A stretch of 48,553 nucleotides of DNA from Clostridium homopropionicum DSM 5847 (GTDB lineage Bacteria > Bacillota > Clostridia > Clostridiales > Clostridiaceae): contig NZ_LHUR01000020.1 in NCBI RefSeq assembly GCF_001263795.1, forward strand, positions 1 to 48,553, written 5' to 3'. Positions 25,793 to 34,862 of this stretch are shown here, one piece after another (positions within the stretch are counted from its first letter, which is position 1; every line of letters starts with the position of its first letter). Made by a program: the position numbers and the translations under genes. The notes under the pieces were generated by a model. It was not told the DNA's origin and searched no databases. It saw only the letters and a program-made list of their open reading frames with translations.

Positions 25793-26945
25793 GAAAATAA
25801 TTAAAAGAGATATATCAAATAAAAGATGGTTTTCATTGCTTTTATGTATATTGTTAACTTTGGGGATTTATGGATGTAGAAGTACCCAAAAGAGCAATGA
25901 AAAGGAAATTAATATTGCGGTACTAGGAGATAGTGCATGGTTAACCTCAGACAAAACCTTTTTAAATGGAGTTCAGCTTGCACTAGAGGAAGTAAACAGT
26001 AAGTATGGTGCTCAAGGCTTCACTATAAAGACAAAACTTGTTGATGATAAGGATGTATATGAAAATGGCGTTGAAGAGGCCATAAAGTTGGCTAAAGACA
26101 GTAAAGTTACTGCAATTCTTAACACTCAAAATTTTGATGTGTCTAAGACAACTGCCGATATCTTATCTGAAAGTAAAAAGATAGTTTTATTTCCTTATGG
26201 GGCATATGACAGTATATTTTTAAAGTCTAATCCTTATTTATTTTGCACTGTTCCTGCTTTTTCTGATTTGGGAAAGGTAATGGCAGATTATGCAGTTAAT
26301 AAGGGGTACAAGCGAATAGCCATATATTATAATGGAAAGCAGTCTCAGGAGGAGCTTGTAACAGCTTTAGAACTTCAACTTTCTAATAAAGGTTCAAAGG
26401 TTATGGACTATGTGCCAGCAATTACTTCAGAAAGTGAATTTGATTTAATATACAGCAGATGGAAGACTATAGGTGTTGACTGTGTTGTTATTTCTCAGTA
26501 CGGAGCTGATAGAGCTTTTGAAATACTAAAAATGCTTAGAAGCAGGGATAGCAATATAGCAGTTATGGGTGAACCGATTTTCAATGGAGCAAAGGCACTT
26601 AAAGATAATATTTCAATTGCTGAGGGAATGGTTGTACCATCTACAGTAGATATAGAAAATTCTAAAGGCTATAATGAATTTATGCAAAAGTACAAGGCTA
26701 GATTCAAGGAAGATGGTGATATTTGGGCAATTCAGGGCTATGATATGGTGAAACTAATAGTCGATAAAGCTGCAGAACTTGGTACAAATGATCCAGTTAA
26801 GATAGCAAATTCTATGCATGATAAAAAGGGCTATGATGGTACAGTGAGAAAGATATCCTTTGAAAGCGGAGGAGCCATGATTTTAGATACTAACAAACTT
26901 CCAATGCTTAAGTGTGTAAATGGACAATTTGTAGCTATTAATTGA
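25764..26945 (+). CDS. LivK-type periplasmic-binding-protein-like lipoprotein in the export operon
   Basis: This 393-residue protein has a positively charged N-terminus, a hydrophobic segment and a lipobox ending GIYGC (C38), then a type I periplasmic-binding fold of the amino-acid/amide receptor family (INIAVLGDSAW, FLNGVQLALEEVNSKYG, IYYNGKQSQEELV, DIWAIQGYDMVKLIVDKA). Its ATG lies 29 bp inside the preceding ABC gene after AAGGAGGGG, so the two are strongly coupled. No matching importer genes are adjacent. It may be a surface-anchored sensor, immunity or export accessory protein (inference). An orphan nutrient-binding protein is the alternative. Confidence 0.82.
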   Translation: MNLQVDKWHRKIIKRDISNKRWFSLLLCILLTLGIYGCRSTQKSNEKEINIAVLGDSAWLTSDKTFLNGVQLALEEVNSKYGAQGFTIKTKLVDDKDVYENGVEEAIKLAKDSKVTAILNTQNFDVSKTTADILSESKKIVLFPYGAYDSIFLKSNPYLFCTVPAFSDLGKVMADYAVNKGYKRIAIYYNGKQSQEELVTALELQLSNKGSKVMDYVPAITSESEFDLIYSRWKTIGVDCVVISQYGADRAFEILKMLRSRDSNIAVMGEPIFNGAKALKDNISIAEGMVVPSTVDIENSKGYNEFMQKYKARFKEDGDIWAIQGYDMVKLIVDKAAELGTNDPVKIANSMHDKKGYDGTVRKISFESGGAMILDTNKLPMLKCVNGQFVAIN

Positions 26946-26975
26946 TAAATTAAAAATACCTTATTTAAAATAAAT

Positions 26976-27007
26976 GAAAATGGACATTACTTTGATGTCC
27001 AATTTTC
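26976..27007 (+). terminator. hairpin after the export operon
   Basis: GAAAATGGACAT and ATGTCCAATTTTC form a near-perfect stem with one bulged base. The following sequence ATAACTTAAAAAC is not T-rich, so termination is uncertain. It may mark the end of the RiPP export operon. Confidence 0.45.
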
Positions 27008-27050
27008 ATAACTTAAAAACATCGGTAGTTAAAGCAAAAGGAGAAGAAAG

Positions 27051-27473
27051 ATGAAAAAGTATTTTAAGGTAATAATAATTTTTATTTTATTATGCTTAAT
27101 ACCGGTAAGCTATAGTTTATTAAATTATGATGAGGCATCTAATAATAAAGAAATAAAGTATACAATGTATGTAGGGCTTAATGACAAGGATACTTACAAA
27201 CAGATAATTTCTACAGGTGATGCTGAAAAAAAAGTTGAGGAGATAATACTAAAATATCTAGATGGCTTTACAAGGATTTATGGAAGAGGAGCTTATATGG
27301 ATGAAAGGAAAAACATTACCAGAGAAAATAGCCTCATATATATCTTTTATTCTGCTGATGATGAAGATGTAAAATCAATAATGAACGAGATAATAAAAGA
27401 ACTTAACCAAAATTCTGTACTCATTGAGAAGGAGAAAGTTCAATATGAATTTTATGAGGAGGTTAAGCAATGA
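27051..27473 (+). CDS. exported DUF3574-like protein
   Basis: This 140-residue protein has an N-terminal signal or anchor segment (KVIIIFILLCLIPVSYSLL, 6-24). The compact domain that follows contains YTMYVGLNDKD, FTRIYGRGAYMDE and ITRENSLIYIFYSADD, which resembles DUF3574 proteins (exported, function unknown). The resemblance is by eye. It follows AAGGAGAAGAAAG, and its stop overlaps the start of the next gene, so it is co-translated with the permease. Confidence 0.6.
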   Translation: MKKYFKVIIIFILLCLIPVSYSLLNYDEASNNKEIKYTMYVGLNDKDTYKQIISTGDAEKKVEEIILKYLDGFTRIYGRGAYMDERKNITRENSLIYIFYSADDEDVKSIMNEIIKELNQNSVLIEKEKVQYEFYEEVKQ

Positions 27474-28381
27474 CGAGAATTGAGTCTAATATTGTATTAT
27501 TTTCAATAACACTTTGCTGGGCATCTTCTTATATTTTTATTAAGAATATACCTGAATCATTGTCAACCTTTGCCTATATTACACTTACAACTGGAATTGC
27601 ATCTATAATTATGCTAATAGTATTTTTTAAAAGAATAAAGGAAATGGATAAGAAAACATTATTAAGAAGCTTTATACTGGCTGCAATAATCTGCCTAAAC
27701 CTTGTTTTTGAGAGAATGGGAATATCCAGAATACCTGCCTCAACAGCTAGTTTCATAGCTTCTCTTAATATTGTATTTGTTCCTCTGCTTATGCTTTTAT
27801 TTAGGAAAAAGCTTAATGCTAACAACCTTTTAGGTATGGTATTTATACTAACAGGACTTTTTTTTACCAGCGGAATAAAATCTGGGCAGGAAATTAATTC
27901 GGGGGTTCTTATAATGACTGCTGCTTGTTTTGTAATGGCAATTTATATTGTGGTAGTAGACAACTTTACAAAGAAAAGCGATCCACTTCTTCTTGGAATA
28001 GGACAGATGATTTTTACATCTGTAATTGGTTTTATGCTTTGGGCAATTGAAGAACCAAAAACCTTCCTAACAGTAAATTATACAAATGAAATACTGGCTA
28101 ATATTTTTCTCCTAGCTTTTTTTGCTAAGGCCTATGCCTATATTATGCTTATGTATTCACAAAAATATGCTTCACCTATAACAGTAACTATCATTGCTTC
28201 AACGGAGCCAGTAGTGACCATGGTGCTTGCACTGCTTATACCAAGCACCTTTGGGAAAACAGAGCTATTTACATTTTCAAATGCAGTAGGTGCCTTATTT
28301 ATAGTTTCAGGAGCTATATTTGCTGGAACAAACTTTCTAAGTAAAAAGAAGGATTTGCACAATAATGCGTTGGAGGGTTAA
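27470..28381 (+). CDS. DMT-superfamily (EamA) permease
   Basis: This 303-residue membrane protein has about ten hydrophobic helices in two EamA repeats. LCWASSYIFIK near the N-terminus and ASTEPVVTMVLALL in the second repeat (about 243-256) are family hallmarks. It probably exports or imports a small metabolite across the cytoplasmic membrane; the substrate is unknown. The ATGA overlap with the upstream gene and a 2-bp gap to the downstream gene show a tight three-gene operon. Confidence 0.88.
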   Translation: MTRIESNIVLFSITLCWASSYIFIKNIPESLSTFAYITLTTGIASIIMLIVFFKRIKEMDKKTLLRSFILAAIICLNLVFERMGISRIPASTASFIASLNIVFVPLLMLLFRKKLNANNLLGMVFILTGLFFTSGIKSGQEINSGVLIMTAACFVMAIYIVVVDNFTKKSDPLLLGIGQMIFTSVIGFMLWAIEEPKTFLTVNYTNEILANIFLLAFFAKAYAYIMLMYSQKYASPITVTIIASTEPVVTMVLALLIPSTFGKTELFTFSNAVGALFIVSGAIFAGTNFLSKKKDLHNNALEG

Positions 28382-28383
28382 AG

Positions 28384-29181
28384 ATGAGAGAAATATTATC
28401 ACCCTTTAAGACAAGGGAGAAGTTTAAGCAAGTAATTATATGTATCCTGATATTTTTGGGGATGGCTGTGCCCTTTAAGGTTATGGTTTTAATTCCTGGA
28501 CTTACTGAGGTTCGACCTGTGAATGCAGTGCCTGTTGTTGTAGGACTATTGCTGGGACCAGCAGGAGCATGGGGCTGTGCATTTGGGAATTTGATTGCAG
28601 ATGTCTTTGGAACCTTTTCTAATGCATCTATTCTTGGCTTTTTTGGCAACTTCACTGCAGCATATGTTCCATATAAGCTTTGGCATCTTATATCAGGTGG
28701 AACGGAGCCAAATGTAAAGAGTGGAATAAACTTAATAAAATACATTATTATATCTTTTATTTCAGCACTTTCAACAGCAATAATTTTAGCTTGTGGATTA
28801 GATATATTTTTTAGAAAATGGATTCCTGGATTATTCTGGATAATACTCTTTAATGATTTTTGCTTTCCATTATTCTTGGGACTTCCTGTATTTATAATTA
28901 TTATTTCAGATGACATTAATTTTAAAATTACTATGCCAGAAGAAATATCTATTGATAAAGATATTGATAAGGATAACAAAAGATACTTATATCTAAAGTA
29001 TTTTTTACCTACATTAATGTTAACAAGCGAACTAATAATATTGATAATGATAGTTATAGGAAAACAGATGTCTTCCTATATACCTATGTATATAACAGGT
29101 GCAGTATTTATTATTGCGCTTCTTAGCTTTATAGTATTTAGGTATGAAAATAAGTTATTAGTTAAAAAAAGTAGTAATTGA
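28384..29181 (+). CDS. ECF transporter S-component-like membrane protein
   Basis: The N-terminal ~175 residues of this 265-residue protein look like an S component: LTEVRPVNAVPVVVGLLLGP, then AGAWGCAFGNLIADVFG, with further hydrophobic helices. These proteins bind vitamins or related nutrients and dock with a shared EcfT/EcfA module. The protein is longer than usual. It carries a charged linker (about 180-202) and two extra C-terminal membrane segments. No EcfA or EcfT genes are in the window. It follows GGAGGG. Confidence 0.7.
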   Translation: MREILSPFKTREKFKQVIICILIFLGMAVPFKVMVLIPGLTEVRPVNAVPVVVGLLLGPAGAWGCAFGNLIADVFGTFSNASILGFFGNFTAAYVPYKLWHLISGGTEPNVKSGINLIKYIIISFISALSTAIILACGLDIFFRKWIPGLFWIILFNDFCFPLFLGLPVFIIIISDDINFKITMPEEISIDKDIDKDNKRYLYLKYFLPTLMLTSELIILIMIVIGKQMSSYIPMYITGAVFIIALLSFIVFRYENKLLVKKSSN

Positions 29182-29250
29182 TTGTATTATCTTATTATAT
29201 TAATAATAGATGGACAGGTCATAAAATTTTTTATAAGTTAAACAAGTAGA

Positions 29251-29278
29251 AAGTGAGAATAATATTCTTACTTTTTTT
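29251..29278 (+). terminator. intrinsic terminator
   Basis: AAGTGAGAAT and ATTCTTACTT form a stem (one G-U pair) with a very short loop, followed by seven T. It closes the DUF3574/permease/S-component operon. Confidence 0.85.
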
Positions 29279-29296
29279 ATTTTAGGTATTGTTTTA

Positions 29297-29325
29297 TTGA
29301 GAATAGTGATTTAACATATTATTAA
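29297..29325 (+). promoter_or_regulatory. candidate promoter of the pucR gene
   Basis: TTGAGA (29297-29302), a 17-base spacer, TATTAA (29320-29325). Just downstream (about 29345-29357) is ATAAATTATCAA, which matches one strand of the TTGATAATTTATCAA dyad in the control region of the alcohol dehydrogenase. It is a possible autoregulatory site, but the region is very AT-rich. Confidence 0.45.
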
Positions 29326-29432
29326 TAAAGTGTCGAATTTAATAATAAATTATCAATAATAACGCATTATAATAATAAATTGTTAAAAATTAACCTATTA
29401 AGTAATATTAAAACAAAAGAGGTGGTTTTTAA

Positions 29433-30638
29433 ATGGTGGTTAGTTGCAAAGAGATATTAAACCTTCCAGAGCTAAGTAAAGTTAAAGTTGTTGGAGGTAA
29501 AGATGGATTAAATAGAATTATATCTTGGGTTCATATTGTGGAGCTACCTAATGTAGGAGAATGGTCCTCAGCTGGGGATTTGGTATTTTTAACAGGGGTT
29601 GGACTTAAGAGTTATAAAGAAGATCTTGTAGATATAATTAGACAAGCTAGTGAAAAAAATTTATCTGGTATAGTAGTTGGAGTTGGGCCGTATATTAATA
29701 AAATTCCAAAAGAAGCTATAGAAATTGCTGACATCTTAAATGTTCCGTTACTTCAAGTTCCTTTTGAAGTTAAAGTAACATTTATAACTCAAAGTATAAT
29801 AAAAATGATATTTAATAATCAAATTAAGCTGAAATCTATGAACGACCTTATGGAGGAAGTAATTTTTGGAACTTATAAAGAAGATATGATTGATAGAGCA
29901 ACCTTTTATGGATATAAACCTAAAGAGGAATATGTAGCTATTGTGATAGATATTGATAAATTTTCAGAGTTTATTAAAAAAGAAAATATAAAAGATGAGT
30001 ATATAATTTTAAAAATGAAAACTAATATACAAAATATTATTAATTCTATTTTTAGAAAATATGATAAAAATATCCTGTATGTAAATAAAAGTGATTCGTT
30101 TAATATAATGTCACCAGTAAAAACTATGGAAGAAATTTTAAAAATAGCTGAAGAGATAAAACTTGAAATTAAAAATAAAGTAAAAGGCTTAACTGTAAGT
30201 ATAGGCATAGGAAGTATGTGCAAGGAATTAAGAAAATTTAAAAACAGTGTATATGAAGCTAATAAAGCTTTAACAATCTTAAAGGCTTGTAATAGAGAAG
30301 ATACTATAAGGAGTTATAGTGAACTCGGAATTTACAGACTTTTTTTTAAAGTAGATGATATAGACGAACTAAATAAGATTTACATGGAGAATTTAGGCAA
30401 GCTGTTAGAGTATGATAATAAAAATGGCACAGATTTATTGGATACCTTGGAAATATATCTTACTGAAGATAGGAATCTAAGAAAAACTTCTGAAGAACTA
30501 TATATTCACAGAAATACTCTAAAATACAGAATTTCAAGGATAGAAGAAATATTAGAGCTAAGCCTAGAAGGAGTAAATGAATGTTTTAATTTAAGGTTGG
30601 CTTTTAAAATAAGAAGATTTATAAAGATGCTACAGTGA
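29433..30638 (+). CDS. PucR-family transcriptional regulator
   Basis: The 401-residue regulator has an N-terminal PucR domain (CKEILNLPELSKVKVVGGKDGL, 5-26; WSSAGDLVFLTGVGL), a central GGDEF-like degenerate region and a C-terminal helix-turn-helix of the PucR/CdaR type (about 345-385, NLRKTSEELYIHRNTLKYRI). PucR-family proteins commonly sense purine or related nitrogen compounds and activate catabolic genes. Here it lies directly upstream of a large importer and nucleobase-catabolism cluster, so it is its probable regulator. The start follows AGAGGTGG. Confidence 0.9.
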   Translation: MVVSCKEILNLPELSKVKVVGGKDGLNRIISWVHIVELPNVGEWSSAGDLVFLTGVGLKSYKEDLVDIIRQASEKNLSGIVVGVGPYINKIPKEAIEIADILNVPLLQVPFEVKVTFITQSIIKMIFNNQIKLKSMNDLMEEVIFGTYKEDMIDRATFYGYKPKEEYVAIVIDIDKFSEFIKKENIKDEYIILKMKTNIQNIINSIFRKYDKNILYVNKSDSFNIMSPVKTMEEILKIAEEIKLEIKNKVKGLTVSIGIGSMCKELRKFKNSVYEANKALTILKACNREDTIRSYSELGIYRLFFKVDDIDELNKIYMENLGKLLEYDNKNGTDLLDTLEIYLTEDRNLRKTSEELYIHRNTLKYRISRIEEILELSLEGVNECFNLRLAFKIRRFIKMLQ

Positions 30639-30810
30639 ACAAATAAAGATCTAAATAATTGTATGAAGTGGACATATGAATTCTGATGACAATATGATAA
30701 ATTATATACAAGATTATTAATAAATTAATAATAATATATGCAGTTATTTATTAATTTGTTAATAAATATAATTTACCATAGTAGGTGAAACATATGTCCA
30801 TTTACTTTTT
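30634..30810 (+). promoter_or_regulatory. control region R1 upstream of urtA (duplicate of R2)
   Basis: From the pucR stop to ~30810 this AT-rich region aligns with 35670-35850 (R2), upstream of the alcohol dehydrogenase. Shared blocks include GTGAACAAATA, GGACATATGAA, AATATGATAAATTATATACA and GGTGAAACATATGTC. Inverted arms AAGTGGACATATG (30666) and CATATGTCCATTT (30791) bracket it. Both copies keep TTATTT, 17 bases, TATAAT (-10 at 30767-30772) with a dyad in the spacer (here TTATTAA-N4-TTAATAA), a probable promoter-operator. Confidence 0.7.
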
Positions 30811-30829
30811 TAGATTTCCTAGAGCATAA
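30794..30829 (+). pseudogene. decayed 5' end of the alcohol dehydrogenase gene (micro-ORF MSIYFFRFPRA)
   Basis: The ATG at 30794 follows GGTGAAACAT exactly as in the real dehydrogenase gene at 35831. The eleven codons give MSIYFFRFPRA and then stop, compared with MSIFVFKAPNK at the intact gene. It is best read as a remnant of a duplicated gene start. A short leader peptide for the urt operon is possible but not needed. Confidence 0.55.
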
Positions 30830-30915
30830 TATATAGTTTAAACTGCAGAAGGAAACATAACAATATTCATTACAATTTTAGAGAAAGGGAAGGAAATAAT
30901 AAAGGGGGAGTTAAT

Positions 30916-32085
30916 ATGAAAAACAAAAAGTTAATCGCTATAGTTACTGCTATTATGATGGCTGGTGCAGTTTTCACAGGATGCGGTAAAAATTCTAGCA
31001 GTGAAAAAACAATTAAGATTGGGGTACTCTATTCAACTACGGGTGCGTTCTCAATTTCAGAAAAACCAATGGTCAATGCAGCTAAAATGGCCATAGATGA
31101 AATTAATGCCAAGGGTGGTATTAAGGGAAAGATGATCGAGCCTATTTATTCAGATTATAACTCAGATCCAGCAAAAGCTAGTGAAAAAATTAAGAAATTA
31201 ATATTAGAAGATGAAGTAGTTGCAACAGTAGGTACTAACTCTTCAGCCACAAGACTTGCTGTTATACCGGTAGTTCAAAATAATAATTCGGTTTTAGTTT
31301 ATAACACTTTTTATGAAGGTGAAAAACCATCACCAAACGTAATTTACACAAATACAGTTCCAAGTCAACAAATAAGTGCATTCATTCCTTGGATTACTAA
31401 AAACTTAGGTAAAAAAGTATTTTTCGTAGGATCAGATTATGTATTCCCTAAGAAGAGCATAGCTTTTGCTAAAAACCTATTAGAGGCATCAGGTGGACAA
31501 ATTGTCGGTGAAGAGTATTTACCATTAGGACATACAGAGTTTTCTTCTTTAATAAATAAAATTAAACAAGCAAAACCAGATGTAGTATTCTCAGCAATTG
31601 CTGGAGATAGTGTAGTACCATTTTATAAACAATATAAGCAATATGGTATTTCATCTTCTGATATTCCAATTTGTTCAATTGCAACTCATGAAGGTTCAGT
31701 TAAAGGTATAGGTGTAGATGCAGCTGCAGGTCACTATAGTTCATTTGACTATTTTAATACAGTAGATACTAAAGAAAGCAAAGCATTTGTTGAAAAGTAT
31801 AAATCTACCTTTAATGATAATACAACTGTAACAAATCAAGTAGAAGGTGCATACCACGGTGTTTACTTATTAGCAGCAGCACTTGAAAAGGCTGATAAGC
31901 TAGATACAGAATCTATAATAAAAGCTTTTTCAGGATTAGAAATTGATACTCCACAAGGAAAAATTAAAATGGACAAAGAGAACCATCATGCTTGGTTAAA
32001 TTCATATATAGGAAAAGTTAATTCAAAGGGTACATTTGACATTATATATCATGCAGACGGATTAGTAGAACCAGTAATTCAATAA
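30916..32085 (+). CDS. ABC transporter substrate-binding lipoprotein (UrtA/amide-binding type)
   Basis: The 389-residue protein has a lipoprotein signal ending FTGC (C23) and a type I binding-protein fold: KIGVLYSTTGAFSISE, AAKMAIDEINAKGGIKGK, VFFVGSDYVFPKKSI, HTEFSSLINKIKQAKPDVVF and LEIDTPQGKIKMDKENHHAW. The last motif is characteristic of the UrtA/FmdD branch that binds urea or short amides rather than LivK. The actual ligand cannot be fixed from sequence; the context suggests a urea- or amide-related catabolite. It is the first of five importer genes and follows AAGGGGGAG. Confidence 0.88.
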   Translation: MKNKKLIAIVTAIMMAGAVFTGCGKNSSSEKTIKIGVLYSTTGAFSISEKPMVNAAKMAIDEINAKGGIKGKMIEPIYSDYNSDPAKASEKIKKLILEDEVVATVGTNSSATRLAVIPVVQNNNSVLVYNTFYEGEKPSPNVIYTNTVPSQQISAFIPWITKNLGKKVFFVGSDYVFPKKSIAFAKNLLEASGGQIVGEEYLPLGHTEFSSLINKIKQAKPDVVFSAIAGDSVVPFYKQYKQYGISSSDIPICSIATHEGSVKGIGVDAAAGHYSSFDYFNTVDTKESKAFVEKYKSTFNDNTTVTNQVEGAYHGVYLLAAALEKADKLDTESIIKAFSGLEIDTPQGKIKMDKENHHAWLNSYIGKVNSKGTFDIIYHADGLVEPVIQ

Positions 32086-32181
32086 GTTTTAAGAAGTTAA
32101 ATATTTATAGTGTAATGTTAAAATTCTAAATAGATTTTTGACTTGCACTATAAATTTTAAAAAATTAAAGGAGGAAGACTT

Positions 32182-33045
32182 ATGGACATATTTACATCAC
32201 AGTTAATAAATGGGTTAAGTGTTTCGTCAACATTATTTATATCAGCCATAGGATTAGTAATTATATTTGGACTGTTAGATGTAGTTAACATGGCCCATGG
32301 TGAATTTATAATGATTGGTGCTTATTTTGCATATTTCACATCAACAGTTTTAAAGCTTCCTTTTGCAGTCTCAATAATAGCATCTTTTATATTCACAGCT
32401 ATTTTAGGAATAATAATAGAAACCCTATTGATAAAAAGATTGTATGGTAAGGTTCCAGAAACACTTTTAGCAACATTTGCACTCTCATATATTTTTCAAC
32501 AAATCATTAAAATGATATTTGGACCAGAAGATAAATTTGTAGGGAATCCATTAGAAGGAAGTTTAAAGTTCGGTGATGTAGTAATTCCCTACTATAATAT
32601 ATTTTTAGTTGCAATAGCAGTAATAATATTACTTGTAACTTTAGCTTTATTTTTTAAGACCACATTTGGAATGCAAATTAGAGCAATTACTAGAAATAGA
32701 AGTATGTCTCAATGTTTAGGACTTAATACAGCTCGTATCGATACTTTGACTTTTGCTTATGGATCTGGACTTGCAGGAGTGGCAGGAGCTTTGCTTGCAC
32801 CAGTTAAAAGTGTAATGCCATCAATGGGTATTGGATATCAGGTAGATGGATTTTTAACAGTAACTTTAGGTGGCCTAAATTCTATAATAGGAGCATTTAC
32901 AAGTTCCTTTGTAATAAGTGAGTCTGTAACATTAATGTCAGGATATATAAGTGAAATTACAGCTAAGATACTAGTATTTATGCTAATTATAATATTAATT
33001 AGATTTAAACCAGAAGGCTTATTTGCTTTAAAAGAAAGGAGATGA
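32182..33045 (+). CDS. ABC transporter permease, UrtB/LivH type
   Basis: This 287-residue hydrophobic protein shows family motifs LLDVVNMAHGEFIMIGAYFAY (about 30-50), RAITRNRSMSQCLGLNT and GLAGVAGALLAPV. It forms half of the membrane pore with the next gene. The ATG follows AAAGGAGGAAG. Four bases separate it from urtC. Confidence 0.9.
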   Translation: MDIFTSQLINGLSVSSTLFISAIGLVIIFGLLDVVNMAHGEFIMIGAYFAYFTSTVLKLPFAVSIIASFIFTAILGIIIETLLIKRLYGKVPETLLATFALSYIFQQIIKMIFGPEDKFVGNPLEGSLKFGDVVIPYYNIFLVAIAVIILLVTLALFFKTTFGMQIRAITRNRSMSQCLGLNTARIDTLTFAYGSGLAGVAGALLAPVKSVMPSMGIGYQVDGFLTVTLGGLNSIIGAFTSSFVISESVTLMSGYISEITAKILVFMLIIILIRFKPEGLFALKERR

Positions 33046-33049
33046 TGGA

Positions 33050-34138
33050 ATGTTAATGGAGAAGTTTAAAAATATTGGGGCAAAAAAATATATTGATATA
33101 GTGTTATTTTTAATACTATTTTTAGTTCCATTTTTCACATCCAACTTTAAGACAGAATTAGTTGGAAGATTCATAGTTTATATGATATTTGCTATTTCAT
33201 TAGATATTCTATGGGGAAGTGCTGGGCTGATGAATTTAGGACATGCTATATTCTTCGGTATTGGAGGATATATAATGGCAATTTCTCTCGCATCTCAAGA
33301 GGGTGTACCAGTATTTATGCAGTCTTTTGGATTAACTAGGTTACCTGGAGTATTAAGAATTTTAGAAAGCCCCATTATTGCCTTTTTTATGGGATTAATA
33401 GTACCAATGATAGTTGCCTTATTATTAGGATATTTTATTTTTACTAGCAAAGTAAAAGGAGTATTCTTTAATATTATTACATTAGCTTTTGCAGCTTTGT
33501 TTGAATTATTTGTGAATAATCAACAAAAGTATACTGGAGGAGCAAACGGTATTAGTGGGATTACAAATATAAAGATAGGCGGAGAGCCTTTGTCTATAAC
33601 TCAACTATATTACTTAGTATTTGGGATTTTAATTTTAGTATACTTGTTCTGTATTTGGTTAACGAAAAGTAGGTTTGGGTTAATAATTAAATCTGTAAGA
33701 GAAAATGAGGCAAGATTGCAGTTTTTAGGTTTTAATCCAGCTGCATTTAAAATGGTTATATTTGCGATTTCAGGAATGATTGCAGGACTCGCAGGAATGT
33801 TATATATACCTATGAATTCATTTATATCTCCAGATAAGGTAGGTGTCATGTTGTCTACCTCTGTACTTGTATGGCTAGCAGTTGGAGGAAAAGGAAATAT
33901 AACAGGTGCCATGGTAGGGGCGCTAATAATAAACATATTGGAAAGTTCATTATCAGATAGTTTTGGAGAACTATGGCAATTAGTACTTGGAGTAATTATG
34001 TTAGTGGTAGTTGTATTTTTCCCTAAAGGAATTATAGGAACTCTAATTGATTTTGATATAAAGTTAAAGGCTAGAAAAAATGTATTAAAGGCAGGTGAAG
34101 GTTATGGAATTTTTAGAACTACAAGATTTAACCGTTAG
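33050..34138 (+). CDS. ABC transporter permease, UrtC/LivM type
   Basis: This 362-residue protein of about ten membrane segments has family motifs SAGLMNLGHAIFFGIGGYIMA (about 56-76), IKSVRENEARLQFLGFN and ISGMIAGLAGMLY. It partners the UrtB-type permease. Its 3' end overlaps the downstream ATPase gene by 35 bp. The first ATG was chosen because it lies at normal distance from AAAGGAGATGATGG; another ATG follows two codons later. Confidence 0.9.
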   Translation: MLMEKFKNIGAKKYIDIVLFLILFLVPFFTSNFKTELVGRFIVYMIFAISLDILWGSAGLMNLGHAIFFGIGGYIMAISLASQEGVPVFMQSFGLTRLPGVLRILESPIIAFFMGLIVPMIVALLLGYFIFTSKVKGVFFNIITLAFAALFELFVNNQQKYTGGANGISGITNIKIGGEPLSITQLYYLVFGILILVYLFCIWLTKSRFGLIIKSVRENEARLQFLGFNPAAFKMVIFAISGMIAGLAGMLYIPMNSFISPDKVGVMLSTSVLVWLAVGGKGNITGAMVGALIINILESSLSDSFGELWQLVLGVIMLVVVVFFPKGIIGTLIDFDIKLKARKNVLKAGEGYGIFRTTRFNR

Positions 34139-34862
34139 CTTTAATGGATTTTTAGCAGTTGACAAAGTTAATTTGAAAATAAGAAAAGGGGAAACTCGTG
34201 TTGTTATTGGCCCTAATGGTGCTGGTAAAACAACAATTATTGATATGATTACAGGTAAAACTAAACCAACCTCAGGGAAGATAATAATAGATGGTATAGA
34301 TATTACAGGGAAAGATCCTGAGGTAATAGCTAGTAAACACAAAGTGGGTAGAAAATTTCAAGGACCAAATGTATTTGACTATATGACCGTGGAAGAGAAT
34401 ATTGAAGTAGCCTTAGCTGGTAATAGTACTGTAGCTAAAACCTTTTTATATAAAAAAACAAAGAAGATACAAGAGGAAATTGAATCGATTTTAAAAGATA
34501 TAAATCTTTTTGAAAAGAGAGATATGTTAACAACATCTTTGTCACATGGTGAAAGACAGTGGCTTGAAATAGGTATGGTAATAGCTCAAAACCCTCAAAT
34601 TATTACTCTTGATGAACCAACTGCAGGAATGACTGCAGACGAAACCTATAAAACTGGTGAGTTAATTAAGACTTTAATGAAGGATCAAACAGTTATAGTT
34701 GTTGAGCATGATATAGATTTTGTTAAACAAATTGCTGAGAATGTAACGGTATTACATCAAGGCAAGTTACTTGCAGAAGGGACATATGAAGAGGTAACTA
34801 AGAATCCAGAGGTTATTAAAGTATATTTGAAGAATGATGAGGAGGCGGATGAGGCATGCTGA
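34104..34862 (+). CDS. ABC transporter ATPase, UrtD type
   Basis: This 252-residue ATPase has Walker A GPNGAGKTT (about 33-41), signature LSHGERQWLEIGM and Walker B ITLDEPTAGM. LSHGExQWLEI is typical of UrtD rather than LivG and supports the Urt-like assignment. An in-frame GTG at 34095 exists, but the ATG at 34104 has AGGTG at good distance and begins MEFLELQDLTVSF, the usual N-terminus. Confidence 0.9.
   Translation: MEFLELQDLTVSFNGFLAVDKVNLKIRKGETRVVIGPNGAGKTTIIDMITGKTKPTSGKIIIDGIDITGKDPEVIASKHKVGRKFQGPNVFDYMTVEENIEVALAGNSTVAKTFLYKKTKKIQEEIESILKDINLFEKRDMLTTSLSHGERQWLEIGMVIAQNPQIITLDEPTAGMTADETYKTGELIKTLMKDQTVIVVEHDIDFVKQIAENVTVLHQGKLLAEGTYEEVTKNPEVIKVYLKNDEEADEAC

Noticed and set aside
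30666-30803. R1/R2 as a small transposable element (MITE) because of 13-bp terminal inverted repeats
   Set aside because: The similarity between the two copies continues for ~35 bp beyond the left arm and a little past the right arm, and the right arm of R2 contains the dehydrogenase start codon. No target duplication is seen. A duplicated promoter-operator explains it better.
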